From: Paraburkholderia acidipaludis NBRC 101816
GTDB lineage: Bacteria; Pseudomonadota; Gammaproteobacteria; Burkholderiales; Burkholderiaceae
Assembly: GCF_000684975.1 (NCBI RefSeq)
Contig: NZ_BAXZ01000003.1
Location: 62,001 to 126,000 of the forward strand
Direction: 5' to 3'
DNA length: 64,000 nt
Shown piece after piece: positions 9,068 through 17,986 of the stretch. Position numbers and translations under genes: made by a program. Position 1 is the first letter of the stretch. Each line of letters begins with the position of its first letter. The notes under the pieces are model-generated. The model ran no database searches. It was given only the letters and a program-made list of their open reading frames with translations, and was not told where the DNA came from.

Positions 9068-9115
9068 ATGAAGCGCGGCTCATGCCCGCTAACGTCACGT
9101 TTCGTCCATAGTATG

Positions 9116-9142
9116 AAAAAGCGCGCGTCAGGCGCGCTTTTT
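9116..9142 (+). terminator. Intrinsic terminator after the CBS-domain gene
   Basis: A GCGCGC stem with a five-base loop (GTCAG) is flanked by five A on the left and five T on the right. It sits 48 bases downstream of the CBS-protein stop codon. The A tract means it could also work on the other strand. Confidence 0.8.
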
Positions 9143-9185
9143 CGCGTCTGGTCTCCACGCCTTCCCTCCCATCCCGTTCCACTCG

Positions 9186-11171
9186 ATGAGCGACCGTCCG
9201 ATGTCCGCTGTCCGAAGTTCCCCGCGCGAGCGTGAGGGCCACACCTCGCACTCGCAGTTCGCCCTGCTGCGCGAGCGCCGTTTCGCGCCGTTCTTCTGGA
9301 CGCAGTTTCTGGGCGCGATGAACGACAACGTCTTCAAGATCGGGTTCACGTCGCTCGTCACGTATCAGGCCGCGCGTTTTTCCGGCGTCGATCCGAAGAC
9401 CGTGGCGTTCCTGATCTCCGCGATCTTCATCGTACCGTTCGTGCTGTTTTCGGCCACCTCGGGCCAGGTCGCCGACAAGTTCGACAAGGCGGTGCTCACG
9501 CGCTGGGTCAAGACCTTCGAGATCGCCGTGATGCTGCTGGGCGCGACGGGCTTCTGGCTGCACAACGTGCTGCTGCTGTACACCTGCACGTTTCTGATGG
9601 GCGTCCATTCGACCGTGTTCGGTCCGGTGAAGTATGCGTACCTGCCGCAGAAGCTCGGCACGGACGAGCTGGTGGGCGGCAACGGGCTCGTCGAGATGGG
9701 GACTTTCGTTGCGATTCTGCTCGGGACGATCGTGGGCGGCGTGGCGGCGGCCTCGGGCGCGGGGGAGGGCGTGAACGGTGGCGCAGGCAGCGGCGCGGCC
9801 CCGGCGGGCGTCGTGTGGCTCGGCGGCATCTGCATTGCGGTGGCGCTCGCCGGGCGGTTCGCGTCGGCGTTCGTGCCGACCTGCCCGTCGTCGCAGCCCG
9901 ATCTGCGCATCAACTGGAATCCGTTCTCCGAGACCTGGCGCAATCTGCGCCTTGCGCGCGGCGACCGCACCGTGTTCCTGAGCCTGCTCGGCATCTCGTG
10001 GCTCTGGTTCGTCGGCGCGACCTTCCTCGCTTCGTTTTTCAACTTCGCGAAAGACGTGCTCTCCGCCGATCCCGACGTCGTCACCGTGCTGCTCGCCATG
10101 TTCTCGCTCGGCATCGGCATCGGCTCGCTGCTTTGCGAGCGGCTCGGGCGGCGGCGTATCGAGATCGGGCTCGTGCCGCTCGGCTCCATCGGCATGAGCG
10201 TGTTCGGCATCGATCTGTTCTTCGCGAGCCATGCCTTGCCGGCCGCTTCGCATCTGCTCACCGTGGGCGAATTCCTGCGCGTGGGCGCGCACTGGCGCGT
10301 GCTCGCCGACCTGTTCCTGCTCGCGATGTTCGGCGGCTTCTACAGCGTGCCGCTCTATGCGCTGATCCAGAGCCGCAGCGCGCCGAGCCACCGCGCGCGC
10401 ATCATCGCCGCCAACAACATCCTCAACTCGCTGTTCATGATCGTCTCGGCGCTGATGGCCATCGCCCTCAGCAAGGCGGGCGTGGGCATTCCGGGCATTT
10501 TCCTCACGACCGCGCTGCTCAATATCGTGGTCGCGGCCTACATCTATGCGCTCGTGCCGGAGTTCCTGCTGCGCTTCGTCGCATGGGTGCTCGTGCACAC
10601 CGTCTATCGCGTGCGGCTCGTGAACGTCGAGCGCATTCCGGCCGAGGGGCCGGCCGTGCTGGTCTGCAATCACGTCAGCTACGTCGACGCGATCGTGATC
10701 ATGGCCGAAAGCCCGCGGCCGATCCGCTTCGTGATGGATCACCGCATCTTCCGGCATCCCGTTTTCGGCTGGGTGTTCCGCCACGCGAAGGCGATTCCGA
10801 TCGCCCCCGCGCACGAAGACGCCGGGCGTCTTGCCGCCGCCTACGACGCCTGTGCGAAGGCGCTGGCCGAGGGCGATCTCGTCTGCATCTTTCCGGAGGG
10901 CAAGCTCACGCGTACCGGCGAGATCAATCCGTTCCGCCACGGCGTGACCGAGATCCTGCGCCGCTCGGCCGTGCCCGTCGTGCCGATGGCGCTGCGCGGG
11001 CTGTGGGGCAGCGCGTTTTCGCGTCACGCCGATTCGGGCCAGGAGCGTCCCGTGCGCCGAGGATTCACGAGCCGGCTCACGCTCGCGGTGGGCGAGCCGT
11101 TCGCGCCCGGTGAGGCGACGCTGGAACGGTTGCAGGACGCGGTAGCCGGGCTGCGGGGGGCGCGGCGCTGA
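9186..11171 (+). CDS. MFS transporter fused to PlsC-type acyltransferase (661 aa)
   Basis: The N-terminal ~420 residues form a 12-helix major-facilitator transporter (FFWTQFLGAMNDNVFKIGF at the first helix). The C-terminal ~230 residues form a glycerolipid acyltransferase. Motif I NHVSYVD has the catalytic H496 and D501, and motif III FPEGKLTRTG starts near residue 569. This parallels E. coli LplT plus Aas, where a lysophospholipid flippase imports lysolipid for re-acylation; here both are one chain. The long AMP-ligase domain found in Aas is absent, so the acyl donor would have to be acyl-ACP or acyl-CoA made elsewhere. Membrane phospholipid repair is the likely role (inference). Confidence 0.87.
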   Translation: MSDRPMSAVRSSPREREGHTSHSQFALLRERRFAPFFWTQFLGAMNDNVFKIGFTSLVTYQAARFSGVDPKTVAFLISAIFIVPFVLFSATSGQVADKFDKAVLTRWVKTFEIAVMLLGATGFWLHNVLLLYTCTFLMGVHSTVFGPVKYAYLPQKLGTDELVGGNGLVEMGTFVAILLGTIVGGVAAASGAGEGVNGGAGSGAAPAGVVWLGGICIAVALAGRFASAFVPTCPSSQPDLRINWNPFSETWRNLRLARGDRTVFLSLLGISWLWFVGATFLASFFNFAKDVLSADPDVVTVLLAMFSLGIGIGSLLCERLGRRRIEIGLVPLGSIGMSVFGIDLFFASHALPAASHLLTVGEFLRVGAHWRVLADLFLLAMFGGFYSVPLYALIQSRSAPSHRARIIAANNILNSLFMIVSALMAIALSKAGVGIPGIFLTTALLNIVVAAYIYALVPEFLLRFVAWVLVHTVYRVRLVNVERIPAEGPAVLVCNHVSYVDAIVIMAESPRPIRFVMDHRIFRHPVFGWVFRHAKAIPIAPAHEDAGRLAAAYDACAKALAEGDLVCIFPEGKLTRTGEINPFRHGVTEILRRSAVPVVPMALRGLWGSAFSRHADSGQERPVRRGFTSRLTLAVGEPFAPGEATLERLQDAVAGLRGARR

Positions 11172-11282
11172 ACTTTGTAACGGAGCCGCAACCGTGGCAG
11201 GCGCTCGGAACCGGCCGCCCGGGCGTGGCGTACCGCAGGCTGGCATAATGCTGGATTCCCCGATTCACTTTGGACGACCGCC

Positions 11283-12383
11283 ATGTCCGGCAACACGCTC
11301 GGTACGCTTTTCACCGTCACTACCTTCGGCGAATCCCACGGTCCCGCCATCGGCTGCGTCATCGACGGCTGCCCGCCCGGCATGGCGCTCACGGAAGCCG
11401 ACATCCAGCGCGACCTGGACCGCCGCCGTCCCGGCACGTCGCGTCACGTCACGCAGCGCCAGGAAGAAGACAAGGTCGAGATCCTTTCGGGCGTGTTCGA
11501 AGGCACGACCACGGGCACGCCCATCGCGCTCCTGATCCGCAACACCGACCAGCGCAGCAAGGATTACGGCAACATCGCCGAGACCTTCCGTCCGGGCCAC
11601 GCGGACTACACCTACTGGCAGAAGTACGGCATCCGCGATTATCGCGGCGGCGGCCGCTCGTCGGCGCGTCTGACCGCGCCGACCGTCGCGGCGGGCGCGG
11701 TGGCGAAGAAGTGGCTGCGCGAGCGCTTCGGCGTGGAGGTGCGCGGCTATATGGCGGCGCTGGGCGAAATCGACGTGCCCTTCGTGGACTGGCAGCATGT
11801 GCCGGAAAACCCGTTCTTCGCGCCGAACGCCGATATCGTTCCGCAGCTCGAGGCCTACATGGACGCGCTGCGCAAGGACGGCGACTCGATCGGCGCACGT
11901 ATCAACGTGGTGGCGTCGGGCGTGCCGGTGGGCTGGGGCGAGCCGCTCTTCGACCGGCTCGACGCCGACATCGCGCACGCGATGATGGGCATCAACGCGG
12001 TGAAGGGCGTCGAGATCGGCGCGGGCTTCGCCAGCATCGCGCAGCGCGGCTCCGTGCATGGCGACGAGCTGACGCCGAATGGTTTCCACGGCAACCATGC
12101 GGGCGGCGTGCTCGGCGGTATTTCGACGGGGCAGGACGTGACGGTATCGATCGCCATCAAGCCCACTTCGAGCATTCGCACGCCGCGCCGCTCGATCGAC
12201 AAGGGCGGCGAGGCGGCCACGGTCGAGACCTTCGGCCGCCACGATCCGTGCGTGGGGATCCGCGCGACGCCGATCGCCGAGGCGATGCTCGCGCTCGTGC
12301 TGATCGACCATGCGTTGCGTCATCGCGCACAGTGCGGCGACGTGACAGTGACGACACCGAAGATTGCGGCCAGCGACGTCTGA
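11283..12383 (+). CDS. aroC: Chorismate synthase (366 aa)
   Basis: Chorismate synthase carries out the last shared step of the aromatic pathway, converting 5-enolpyruvylshikimate-3-phosphate to chorismate on reduced FMN. All signatures are present: GESHGPAIGCVIDGCPPG near the N terminus, RPGHADYTY near residue 99, RGGGRSSARLTAPTVAAG near 120, and a C-terminal RHDPCVGIRATPIAEAM. Length 366 is standard. The gene stands alone, ending in a terminator shared with the convergent ETF-quinone oxidoreductase gene. Confidence 0.97.
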   Translation: MSGNTLGTLFTVTTFGESHGPAIGCVIDGCPPGMALTEADIQRDLDRRRPGTSRHVTQRQEEDKVEILSGVFEGTTTGTPIALLIRNTDQRSKDYGNIAETFRPGHADYTYWQKYGIRDYRGGGRSSARLTAPTVAAGAVAKKWLRERFGVEVRGYMAALGEIDVPFVDWQHVPENPFFAPNADIVPQLEAYMDALRKDGDSIGARINVVASGVPVGWGEPLFDRLDADIAHAMMGINAVKGVEIGAGFASIAQRGSVHGDELTPNGFHGNHAGGVLGGISTGQDVTVSIAIKPTSSIRTPRRSIDKGGEAATVETFGRHDPCVGIRATPIAEAMLALVLIDHALRHRAQCGDVTVTTPKIAASDV

Positions 12384-12402
12384 GACGGGTAGAAAGGCAA
12401 AG

Positions 12403-12437
12403 AAAAACGCCGCTTCGTTGTGAAGCGGCGTTTTTTT
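12403..12437. terminator. Bidirectional intrinsic terminator between aroC and the ETF-QO gene
   Basis: The stem AACGCCGCTTC/GAAGCGGCGTT closes a five-base loop. It has A tracts on the left and a T tract on the right, so it can terminate both converging transcripts. Confidence 0.9.
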
Positions 12438-12451
12438 GTTGATTCTCTGCT

Positions 12452-14125
12452 TTACATGTTCGGATAGTTCGGTCCGCCGCCGCCTTCGGGCGTGACCCAC
12501 ACGATGTTCTGCGTCGGGTCCTTGATGTCGCAGGTCTTGCAGTGCACGCAGTTCTGCGCGTTGATCTGCAGACGGTCTTCGTTTGAATCGTCCTTCACGA
12601 ACTCGTACACCGCGGCCGGGCAGAAGCGACCCTCCGGACCCGCATAGGTACGCAAATTCACGTTCACCGGCACCGATGCGTCTTTCAGCGTCAGGTGCGC
12701 CGGCTGGTTCTCCTCGTGGTTCGTATTGGAAATGAACACCGACGAGAGCCGGTCGAACGTCAGCTTGCCATCGGGCTTCGGATACTCGATCGGCCGGCAC
12801 TGCGACGCGGGCTTGAGCATCTCGTTGTCGCGATGCTGGTGATGCAGCGTCCACGGCACCTTGCCGCCAAGGAGCTTCTGCTCGATGCCCACCATCAGCG
12901 TGCCCAGATACAGGCCCTTGCTCATCCACTGCTTGAAGTTGCGCGCCTTGTACAGTTCCTCGTACAGCCACGACTTCTGGAACGCTTCGGGGTAAGCCGT
13001 CAGCTCGTCGCCCTGGCGGCCCGCCTGCACGGCTTCGAACGCCGCTTCCGCTGCCAGCATCCCGGTCTTGATCGCCGCATGGCTGCCCTTGATGCGTGCC
13101 GCGTTCAGGAAACCCGCATCGTCGCCCACCAGCGCGCCGCCCGGGAACACGAGCTTCGGCAGCGACATCAGCCCGCCCGCCGTCATCGCCCGCGCGCCAT
13201 ACGACACGCGCTTGCCGCCTTCGAGGTACTGGCGGATGGCCGGGTGCGTCTTGTAGCGCTGGAATTCCTCGAACGGCGAAAGATACGGGTTCGTGTAGGC
13301 GAGACCCACGACGAAGCCCACCATCACCTGGTTGTTGTCGATGTGATAGAGGAATGAGCCGCCGTAGGTGTCGTTTTCCAGCGGCCAGCCCGCCGTATGG
13401 ATCACGAGGCCCGGCTGGTGCTTCGCGGGATCGATCTCCCACAGCTCCTTGATGCCGATGCCGTAGACCTGCGGATCGGCGTCGCGGTCGAGCTTGAGCT
13501 TCTCGTTCAGTTGCCGGCCCAGGTGCCCGCGGCAGCCTTCGGCGAACAGCGTGTACTTCGCGTGCAGTTCCATGCCGAGCTGGAAGTTCTCGGTGGGCTC
13601 GCCGTCCTTGCCGATGCCCATGTTGCCGGTGGCGACACCCTTTACCGATCCGTCGTCGTGAAAGAGCACTTCGGCCGCCGGAAAGCCCGGGAAGATCTCC
13701 ACGCCCAGCGCCTCGGCCTGCTGGCCCAGCCAGCGCGTGACGTTCGCGAGGCTGATGACGTAGTTGCCGTGGTTTTTGAAGTTGTCGGGCAGCGCCCAGT
13801 TCGGCACGGCCTTCGCGCCGGTTTCCGAAAGGAAAAGGAATTTATCCTCGGTCACGGGCACGTCCAGCGGCGCGCCCTGTTCCTTCCAGTCGGGCATCAG
13901 TTCGTTGAGGGCGCGCGGGTCCATGACCGCGCCCGAGAGGATATGCGCCCCGATCTCCGAGCCCTTTTCCAGTACGCACACGCCCATCTCGACGCCTTTC
14001 TCTGCCGCGAGCTGCTTCAGGCGGATCGCCGCCGACAGCCCCGCCGGGCCGCCGCCTACGATCACCACGTCGTATTCCATCGACTCGCGTGGGCCGTATT
14101 GCTCCAAAAGACTTGCGGGGGTCAT
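12452..14125 (-). CDS. Electron transfer flavoprotein-ubiquinone oxidoreductase (557 aa)
   Basis: This membrane-associated enzyme passes electrons from ETF (fatty acid and amino acid oxidation) to ubiquinone. The FAD GxGxxG loop is VIVGGGPAGLSAA near residue 21. Residues 105-400 contain the ETF-QO flavin and quinone region (LGRQLNEKLKLDRDADPQVY, HTAGWPLENDTYGGSFLYH). The C terminus has the 4Fe-4S ferredoxin motif NCVHCKTCDIKDP, preceded by RFCPAAVYEF. Start ATG 14125 was chosen because it has an AGGAG ribosome binding site 7 bases upstream; ATGs at 14143 and further upstream add residues unlike the family. It is divergent from the short-chain dehydrogenase gene. Confidence 0.93.
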   Translation of the reverse strand: MTPASLLEQYGPRESMEYDVVIVGGGPAGLSAAIRLKQLAAEKGVEMGVCVLEKGSEIGAHILSGAVMDPRALNELMPDWKEQGAPLDVPVTEDKFLFLSETGAKAVPNWALPDNFKNHGNYVISLANVTRWLGQQAEALGVEIFPGFPAAEVLFHDDGSVKGVATGNMGIGKDGEPTENFQLGMELHAKYTLFAEGCRGHLGRQLNEKLKLDRDADPQVYGIGIKELWEIDPAKHQPGLVIHTAGWPLENDTYGGSFLYHIDNNQVMVGFVVGLAYTNPYLSPFEEFQRYKTHPAIRQYLEGGKRVSYGARAMTAGGLMSLPKLVFPGGALVGDDAGFLNAARIKGSHAAIKTGMLAAEAAFEAVQAGRQGDELTAYPEAFQKSWLYEELYKARNFKQWMSKGLYLGTLMVGIEQKLLGGKVPWTLHHQHRDNEMLKPASQCRPIEYPKPDGKLTFDRLSSVFISNTNHEENQPAHLTLKDASVPVNVNLRTYAGPEGRFCPAAVYEFVKDDSNEDRLQINAQNCVHCKTCDIKDPTQNIVWVTPEGGGGPNYPNM

Positions 14126-14215
14126 CAAAGCTCCTCTTGCCATTAGAATGCTTTTTTCGGGTTCGTATTGTCGGGTAACGCTCCCTGGCCCGCAACCCAA
14201 TGAGTTAAATTTAGC

Positions 14216-14223
14216 ACGATCGT
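14216..14223. promoter_or_regulatory. Palindrome ACGATCGT in the divergent etf-QO/SDR promoter region
   Basis: The AT-rich stretch TTAGCACGATCGTTCTATTT lies about 80-90 bp from both divergent starts and centres on the 8-base palindrome ACGATCGT. It is a plausible operator for a TetR-type repressor of fatty acid oxidation genes. No regulator gene sits nearby, and one site alone is weak evidence. Confidence 0.3.
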
Positions 14224-14301
14224 TCTATTTTATGCCAGGATGCCGGGCTGACCGGCGAAAATACGTTCTGGTGTTTCCTCATACTTGAACAGGAACCGCA
14301 A

Positions 14302-15081
14302 ATGGGCCGTTCGATCAATCTGGAAGGCAAGGTGGCGATGATCACTGGCGCGTCGAGCGGGCTCGGCAAGCGCTTTGCCCAGGTGCTCTCGCAGGCCGGC
14401 GCAAAGGTCGTGCTGGCGAGCCGGCGCGTGGAGCGGCTCAAGGAGCTGCGCGCCGAGATCGAAGCCGAAGGCGGCGCGGCGCATGTCGTCTCGCTCGACG
14501 TGACGGACTATCAGAGCATCCGCTCGGCCGTGGCCCACGCCGAAACCGAGGCGGGGACCATCGACATCCTCGTCAACAATTCCGGCGTCTCCACGACACA
14601 GAAGCTCGCGGACGTCACGCCGGCCGACTTCGAGTACGTGTTCGACACCAATGCCCGCGGCGCCTTTTTCGTGGCCCAGGAGGTCGCGAAGCGCATGATC
14701 ATGCGCGGCAACGGCGGCGGTCCGAAGCCGGCGTACCGGATCATCAATATCGCATCGGTGGCCGGGCTGCGCGTGCTGCCGCAGATCGGTCTCTACGCGA
14801 TCAGCAAGGCGGCGGTCGTGCACATGACGAAGGCGATGGCGCTCGAATGGGGCCGCTACGGCATCAATGTGAATGCCATCTGCCCCGGCTACATCGACAC
14901 CGAGATCAACCATCACCACTGGGCGACCGAGCAGGGCCAGAAGCTCGTTTCGATGCTGCCGCGCCATCGCGTCGGCACGCCCGAAGATCTGGACGGCCTG
15001 CTGCTGTTGCTGGCCGCCGACGAGTCGGCTTTCCTGAACGGCTCGATCATCACCGCCGACGACGGTTTCGGGCTTGCCTGA
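14302..15081 (+). CDS. Short-chain dehydrogenase/reductase (259 aa)
   Basis: This is a classical SDR. The dinucleotide-binding motif is TGASSGLG near residue 14, the NNSG motif is near residue 91, and the catalytic tetrad includes Ser near 152 and Y165xxxK169 (YAISK). The C terminus ITADDGFGLA is typical. The acidic residue after the second strand is replaced by SRR (residues 47-49), which favours NADP(H) (inference). It overlaps or nearly abuts the downstream thioesterase, and the pair fits acyl-CoA or fatty-acid-like metabolism. The substrate is unknown. AGGA lies upstream of the ATG. Confidence 0.88.
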   Translation: MGRSINLEGKVAMITGASSGLGKRFAQVLSQAGAKVVLASRRVERLKELRAEIEAEGGAAHVVSLDVTDYQSIRSAVAHAETEAGTIDILVNNSGVSTTQKLADVTPADFEYVFDTNARGAFFVAQEVAKRMIMRGNGGGPKPAYRIINIASVAGLRVLPQIGLYAISKAAVVHMTKAMALEWGRYGINVNAICPGYIDTEINHHHWATEQGQKLVSMLPRHRVGTPEDLDGLLLLLAADESAFLNGSIITADDGFGLA

Positions 15082-15097
15082 AGCAAGAAAAAGTGCA

Positions 15098-15538
15098 ATG
15101 AGCGACTACCACCCCGTCTTCGAGATGACCATGCCGATTCGCTGGGGCGACATGGACGCTTTTGGCCACGTGAACAACACGGTCTATTTCCGCTACATGG
15201 AGCAGGCGCGGATCTCCTGGTTCGAGCAGCTGGGCGTGGCCGGCCGCAACGCCGAGGGGCAGGGGCCCGTGATCGTCAATGCGTCGATGGAGTTTCTCAG
15301 GCAGTTGCACTATCCGGGCGACGTGATCTGCACGTTGACGGTCGGCCAGCCGGGCCGCAGCAGCTTCGATACCGGTTTCGAGCTGCGCCGCACCGACGAG
15401 CCGGACACGCTCTATGCGCGCGGCAGCGCCCGCTGTGTCTGGATCGACTACGACGCGGGCAAGTCCGTGCCGATTCCCGATGCGTTGCGCGACACGCTTG
15501 AGCACGCTCCGTTCGTGAGAGCCGGCCGAACGGGCTGA
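15098..15538 (+). CDS. Acyl-CoA thioesterase, 4HBT/YbgC hot-dog family (146 aa)
   Basis: This is a hot-dog thioesterase with the 4-hydroxybenzoyl-CoA thioesterase signature RWGDMDAFGHVNNTVYFRYME, in which the Asp and the surrounding residues form the active site. Length 146 is typical. Start ATG 15098 begins MSDYHPVF, 17 bases after the SDR stop, so it is in an operon with the SDR. The likely role is hydrolysis of a short acyl-CoA linked to the SDR reaction (inference). Confidence 0.85.
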   Translation: MSDYHPVFEMTMPIRWGDMDAFGHVNNTVYFRYMEQARISWFEQLGVAGRNAEGQGPVIVNASMEFLRQLHYPGDVICTLTVGQPGRSSFDTGFELRRTDEPDTLYARGSARCVWIDYDAGKSVPIPDALRDTLEHAPFVRAGRTG

Positions 15539-15614
15539 ACCGCCGCGTTTATCCCGCGCTCAGGCGGGGCGCTGTGGTCGCGGCCGTCCTCCGGCGCGAA
15601 CGCGCCCGAGCTTC

Positions 15615-16196
15615 TTATTGTCCCAGCAGCCGCTGCAGCAGTTCCGTCGCGTTGCCCGTGTCGTACTTGCGCATGAGCCGGGCGCGGTAGACGTCCACCG
15701 TGCGCGAGCTGATATCCAGAATCCGCCCGATCTGCTTGCTCGTCTTGCCCGTTACCAGTTGCGCGGCGATTTCGCGCTCGCGCGGCGTGAGCTCCACCGC
15801 GACGCGACGTGTCGCGCTCAGATCCTCGAAAGTCCAGACGCCGGCGCCGTGGGGCGCCGCGCGGTCGAGCGAGCGGCCCGTCACGTGACACCAGAACAGC
15901 TCGCCGTCGGCGCGCTTCATGATGCGGTCGTCCGCGTAGCTGCCCTGCGCCGTCATGATGGGCGGGATGCGCGCGCCGATGCGCTCGAACTCGTCCGCCG
16001 ACGGATACAGCACCTGGAACGACTGGCCGATCAGCGCCTCGCGCGCGCAGCGAAAGATGGCCGCCACCTCGTCGTTGCAGTCCTCGATGATGCGCTCGCG
16101 CGCGAGCACGAGACCGATGGGCGCGAGATGGAACGCGGTCTGGTAGTCGAGCGCGGCGGGCGCGAGCGGGGCGGACGTGGCGGATGGGGGTGGCAT
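15615..16196 (-). CDS. PAS-LuxR transcriptional regulator (193 aa)
   Basis: The N-terminal PAS domain covers about residues 18-130 (LAPIGLVLARERIIEDCNDE at its start, VWTFEDLSA at its end). The LuxR/FixJ-type helix-turn-helix follows (LTPREREIAAQLVTGKTSKQ, then SSRTVDVYRARLMRKY). There is no receiver domain, so the input is a ligand or redox signal to the PAS domain rather than phosphotransfer. It is divergent from scoAB across a 258-bp gap, which makes scoAB its most likely target (inference). The N terminus is Ala/Pro rich. Confidence 0.87.
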   Translation of the reverse strand: MPPPSATSAPLAPAALDYQTAFHLAPIGLVLARERIIEDCNDEVAAIFRCAREALIGQSFQVLYPSADEFERIGARIPPIMTAQGSYADDRIMKRADGELFWCHVTGRSLDRAAPHGAGVWTFEDLSATRRVAVELTPREREIAAQLVTGKTSKQIGRILDISSRTVDVYRARLMRKYDTGNATELLQRLLGQ

Positions 16197-16454
16197 GGCG
16201 GCGGTGCGGGTATTGCTTTATGTAGTTTTGCGTATTGTGCCGTATCGGGCCGCGAGCGTACGCTTTGCACCCATCGGAGGGACGCTTGCAGGGGCAATCC
16301 GGCGCGTGTCAGGTTCACGGCAACGCCACCTCTGCGTGGATAGAATGAGGGTTTGCCGGGACGTGCCCGACGCCCGGTGCGCCAGGGCCGGAATAGCCGG
16401 GATAGCCAGGACAAAGCGGATCGACGGATTTCCATTCGAGGAAGGGACACACTG

Positions 16455-17162
16455 ATGAACAAAGTCTATGCAAGCGCGGCCGCCGCGCTCGAAGGCATCG
16501 TCGAAGACGGCCAGACCTTCGCGGTCGGCGGCTTCGGGCTGTGCGGCATTCCCGAGGCGCTGATCGGCGCGCTGCGCGATTCGGGCGTGAAGGGGATTAC
16601 CTGCATCAGCAACAATGCGGGCGTGGATGGCTTCGGCCTCGGCCTGCTGCTGGAAACGCGCCAGATCAAGAAGATGATCTCGTCGTACGTGGGCGAGAAC
16701 AAGGAATTCGAGCGCCAGTATCTCTCCGGTGAACTCGAACTCGAATTCACGCCGCAGGGCACGCTGGCCGAGAAGCTGCGCGCGGGCGGCGCCGGCATTC
16801 CGGCGTTTTTCACGAACACGGGCTACGGCACGTTGATCGCCGAGGGCAAGGAAACGCGCCAGTTCGGCGAGAACCACTACGTGCTGGAGCACTCGCTCAC
16901 GGCCGACGTTGCGCTCGTGAAGGCATGGAAGGCCGACAAGTCGGGCAACCTGATTTACCGCCGCACGGCGCGCAACTTCAACCCGATGTGCGCGATGGCG
17001 GGCAAGGTGACGGTCGTGGAAGTGGAGGAGATCGTCGAGAACGGCGCACTCGATCCGGATTCGATCCATACGCCAGGTATCTTCGTGCAGCGCATCGTGC
17101 TCAATGCGCACCCGGAGAAACGCATCGAACAACGCACCGTGCGCGCTTCGGCGAGCGCCTGA
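16455..17162 (+). CDS. scoA: 3-oxoacid CoA-transferase subunit A (235 aa)
   Basis: This is the alpha subunit of succinyl-CoA:3-ketoacid CoA-transferase. It activates acetoacetate with succinyl-CoA for ketone body or polyhydroxybutyrate use. The CoA-transferase signature VGGFGLCGIPEALIGAL is near residue 23, with the family blocks KKMISSYVGENKEFERQ and GIPAFFTNTGYGT. GTGTGVGT-like residues are replaced by the usual Sco pattern. Start ATG 16455 follows GAAGGGACAC. It lies 15 bp upstream of scoB. Confidence 0.93.
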   Translation: MNKVYASAAAALEGIVEDGQTFAVGGFGLCGIPEALIGALRDSGVKGITCISNNAGVDGFGLGLLLETRQIKKMISSYVGENKEFERQYLSGELELEFTPQGTLAEKLRAGGAGIPAFFTNTGYGTLIAEGKETRQFGENHYVLEHSLTADVALVKAWKADKSGNLIYRRTARNFNPMCAMAGKVTVVEVEEIVENGALDPDSIHTPGIFVQRIVLNAHPEKRIEQRTVRASASA

Positions 17163-17177
17163 GAGGGGAGAGCGATC

Positions 17178-17819
17178 ATGGCATGGAATCGTGACGAAAT
17201 GGCCGCGCGCGCGGCGAAGGAACTGCAGGACGGCTTCTACGTGAACCTCGGCATCGGTCTGCCGACGCTCGTGGCGAACCACGTGCCCGCGGGCGTGGAA
17301 GTGTGGCTGCAATCGGAAAACGGCCTGCTCGGCATCGGCCCGTTCCCGACCGAAGCCGAAGTGGACGCCGACATGATCAACGCCGGCAAGCAGACGGTGA
17401 CGACGCTGGCCGGCTCGTCGATTTTCTCTTCGGCGGACTCGTTCGCGATGATCCGCGGCGGCCACATCAATCTGGCGATCCTCGGCGCGATGCAGGTGAG
17501 CGAGAAGGGCGACCTCGCGAACTGGATGATTCCGGGCAAGATGATCAAGGGCATGGGCGGCGCGATGGATCTCGTGGCGGGCGTCAAGCGCGTGGTCGTG
17601 CTCATGGAGCACGTGGCGAAGGGCGACCAGCACAAGATTCTCGAAGCCTGCACGCTGCCGCTCACGGGCGTGGGCGTGGTGGACATCATCATCACCGACC
17701 TCGGCGTGATCGAAGTGACCGACTCGGGCCTGAAGGTGACCGAGCTGGCGCCGGGCGTGAGCGTCGACGAGATCCAGGCCAAGACGGGCGCACCGCTGGA
17801 TGTGAGCGCCGTGGGCTGA
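17178..17819 (+). CDS. scoB: 3-oxoacid CoA-transferase subunit B (213 aa)
   Basis: This is the beta subunit of the same CoA-transferase. It has LNLGIGLPTLVANHVP and the active-site motif SENGLLGIGP, in which E47 forms the glutamyl-CoA thioester. It also has GGHINLAILGAMQVSEKGDLANW near residue 93. Length 213 is standard. The ribosome binding site GAGGGGAG precedes ATG 17178. A terminator follows about 40 bases after the stop. Confidence 0.95.
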   Translation: MAWNRDEMAARAAKELQDGFYVNLGIGLPTLVANHVPAGVEVWLQSENGLLGIGPFPTEAEVDADMINAGKQTVTTLAGSSIFSSADSFAMIRGGHINLAILGAMQVSEKGDLANWMIPGKMIKGMGGAMDLVAGVKRVVVLMEHVAKGDQHKILEACTLPLTGVGVVDIIITDLGVIEVTDSGLKVTELAPGVSVDEIQAKTGAPLDVSAVG

Positions 17820-17855
17820 TTCGCGCTGGCCGTCGCGGTATGGCTTGCTGCACGC

Positions 17856-17887
17856 GGGCGGGACTTCGGTCTCGCCCGTTTTGTTTT
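17856..17887 (+). terminator. Intrinsic terminator after scoB
   Basis: A 9-bp stem GGGCGGGAC/GTCTCGCCC with one G-T pair and a TTCG tetraloop is followed by GTTTTGTTTT. It sits 36 bases after the scoB stop. Confidence 0.8.
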
Positions 17888-17986
17888 CCGGCGTCGGTAT
17901 TCGGGCGGACGCATTGGCCGCGCCGGCGCATCCCATGGCGCAAAGCCGTTTACAATCGCCCCACAGCCCTCAATGAAAACCCAGCG

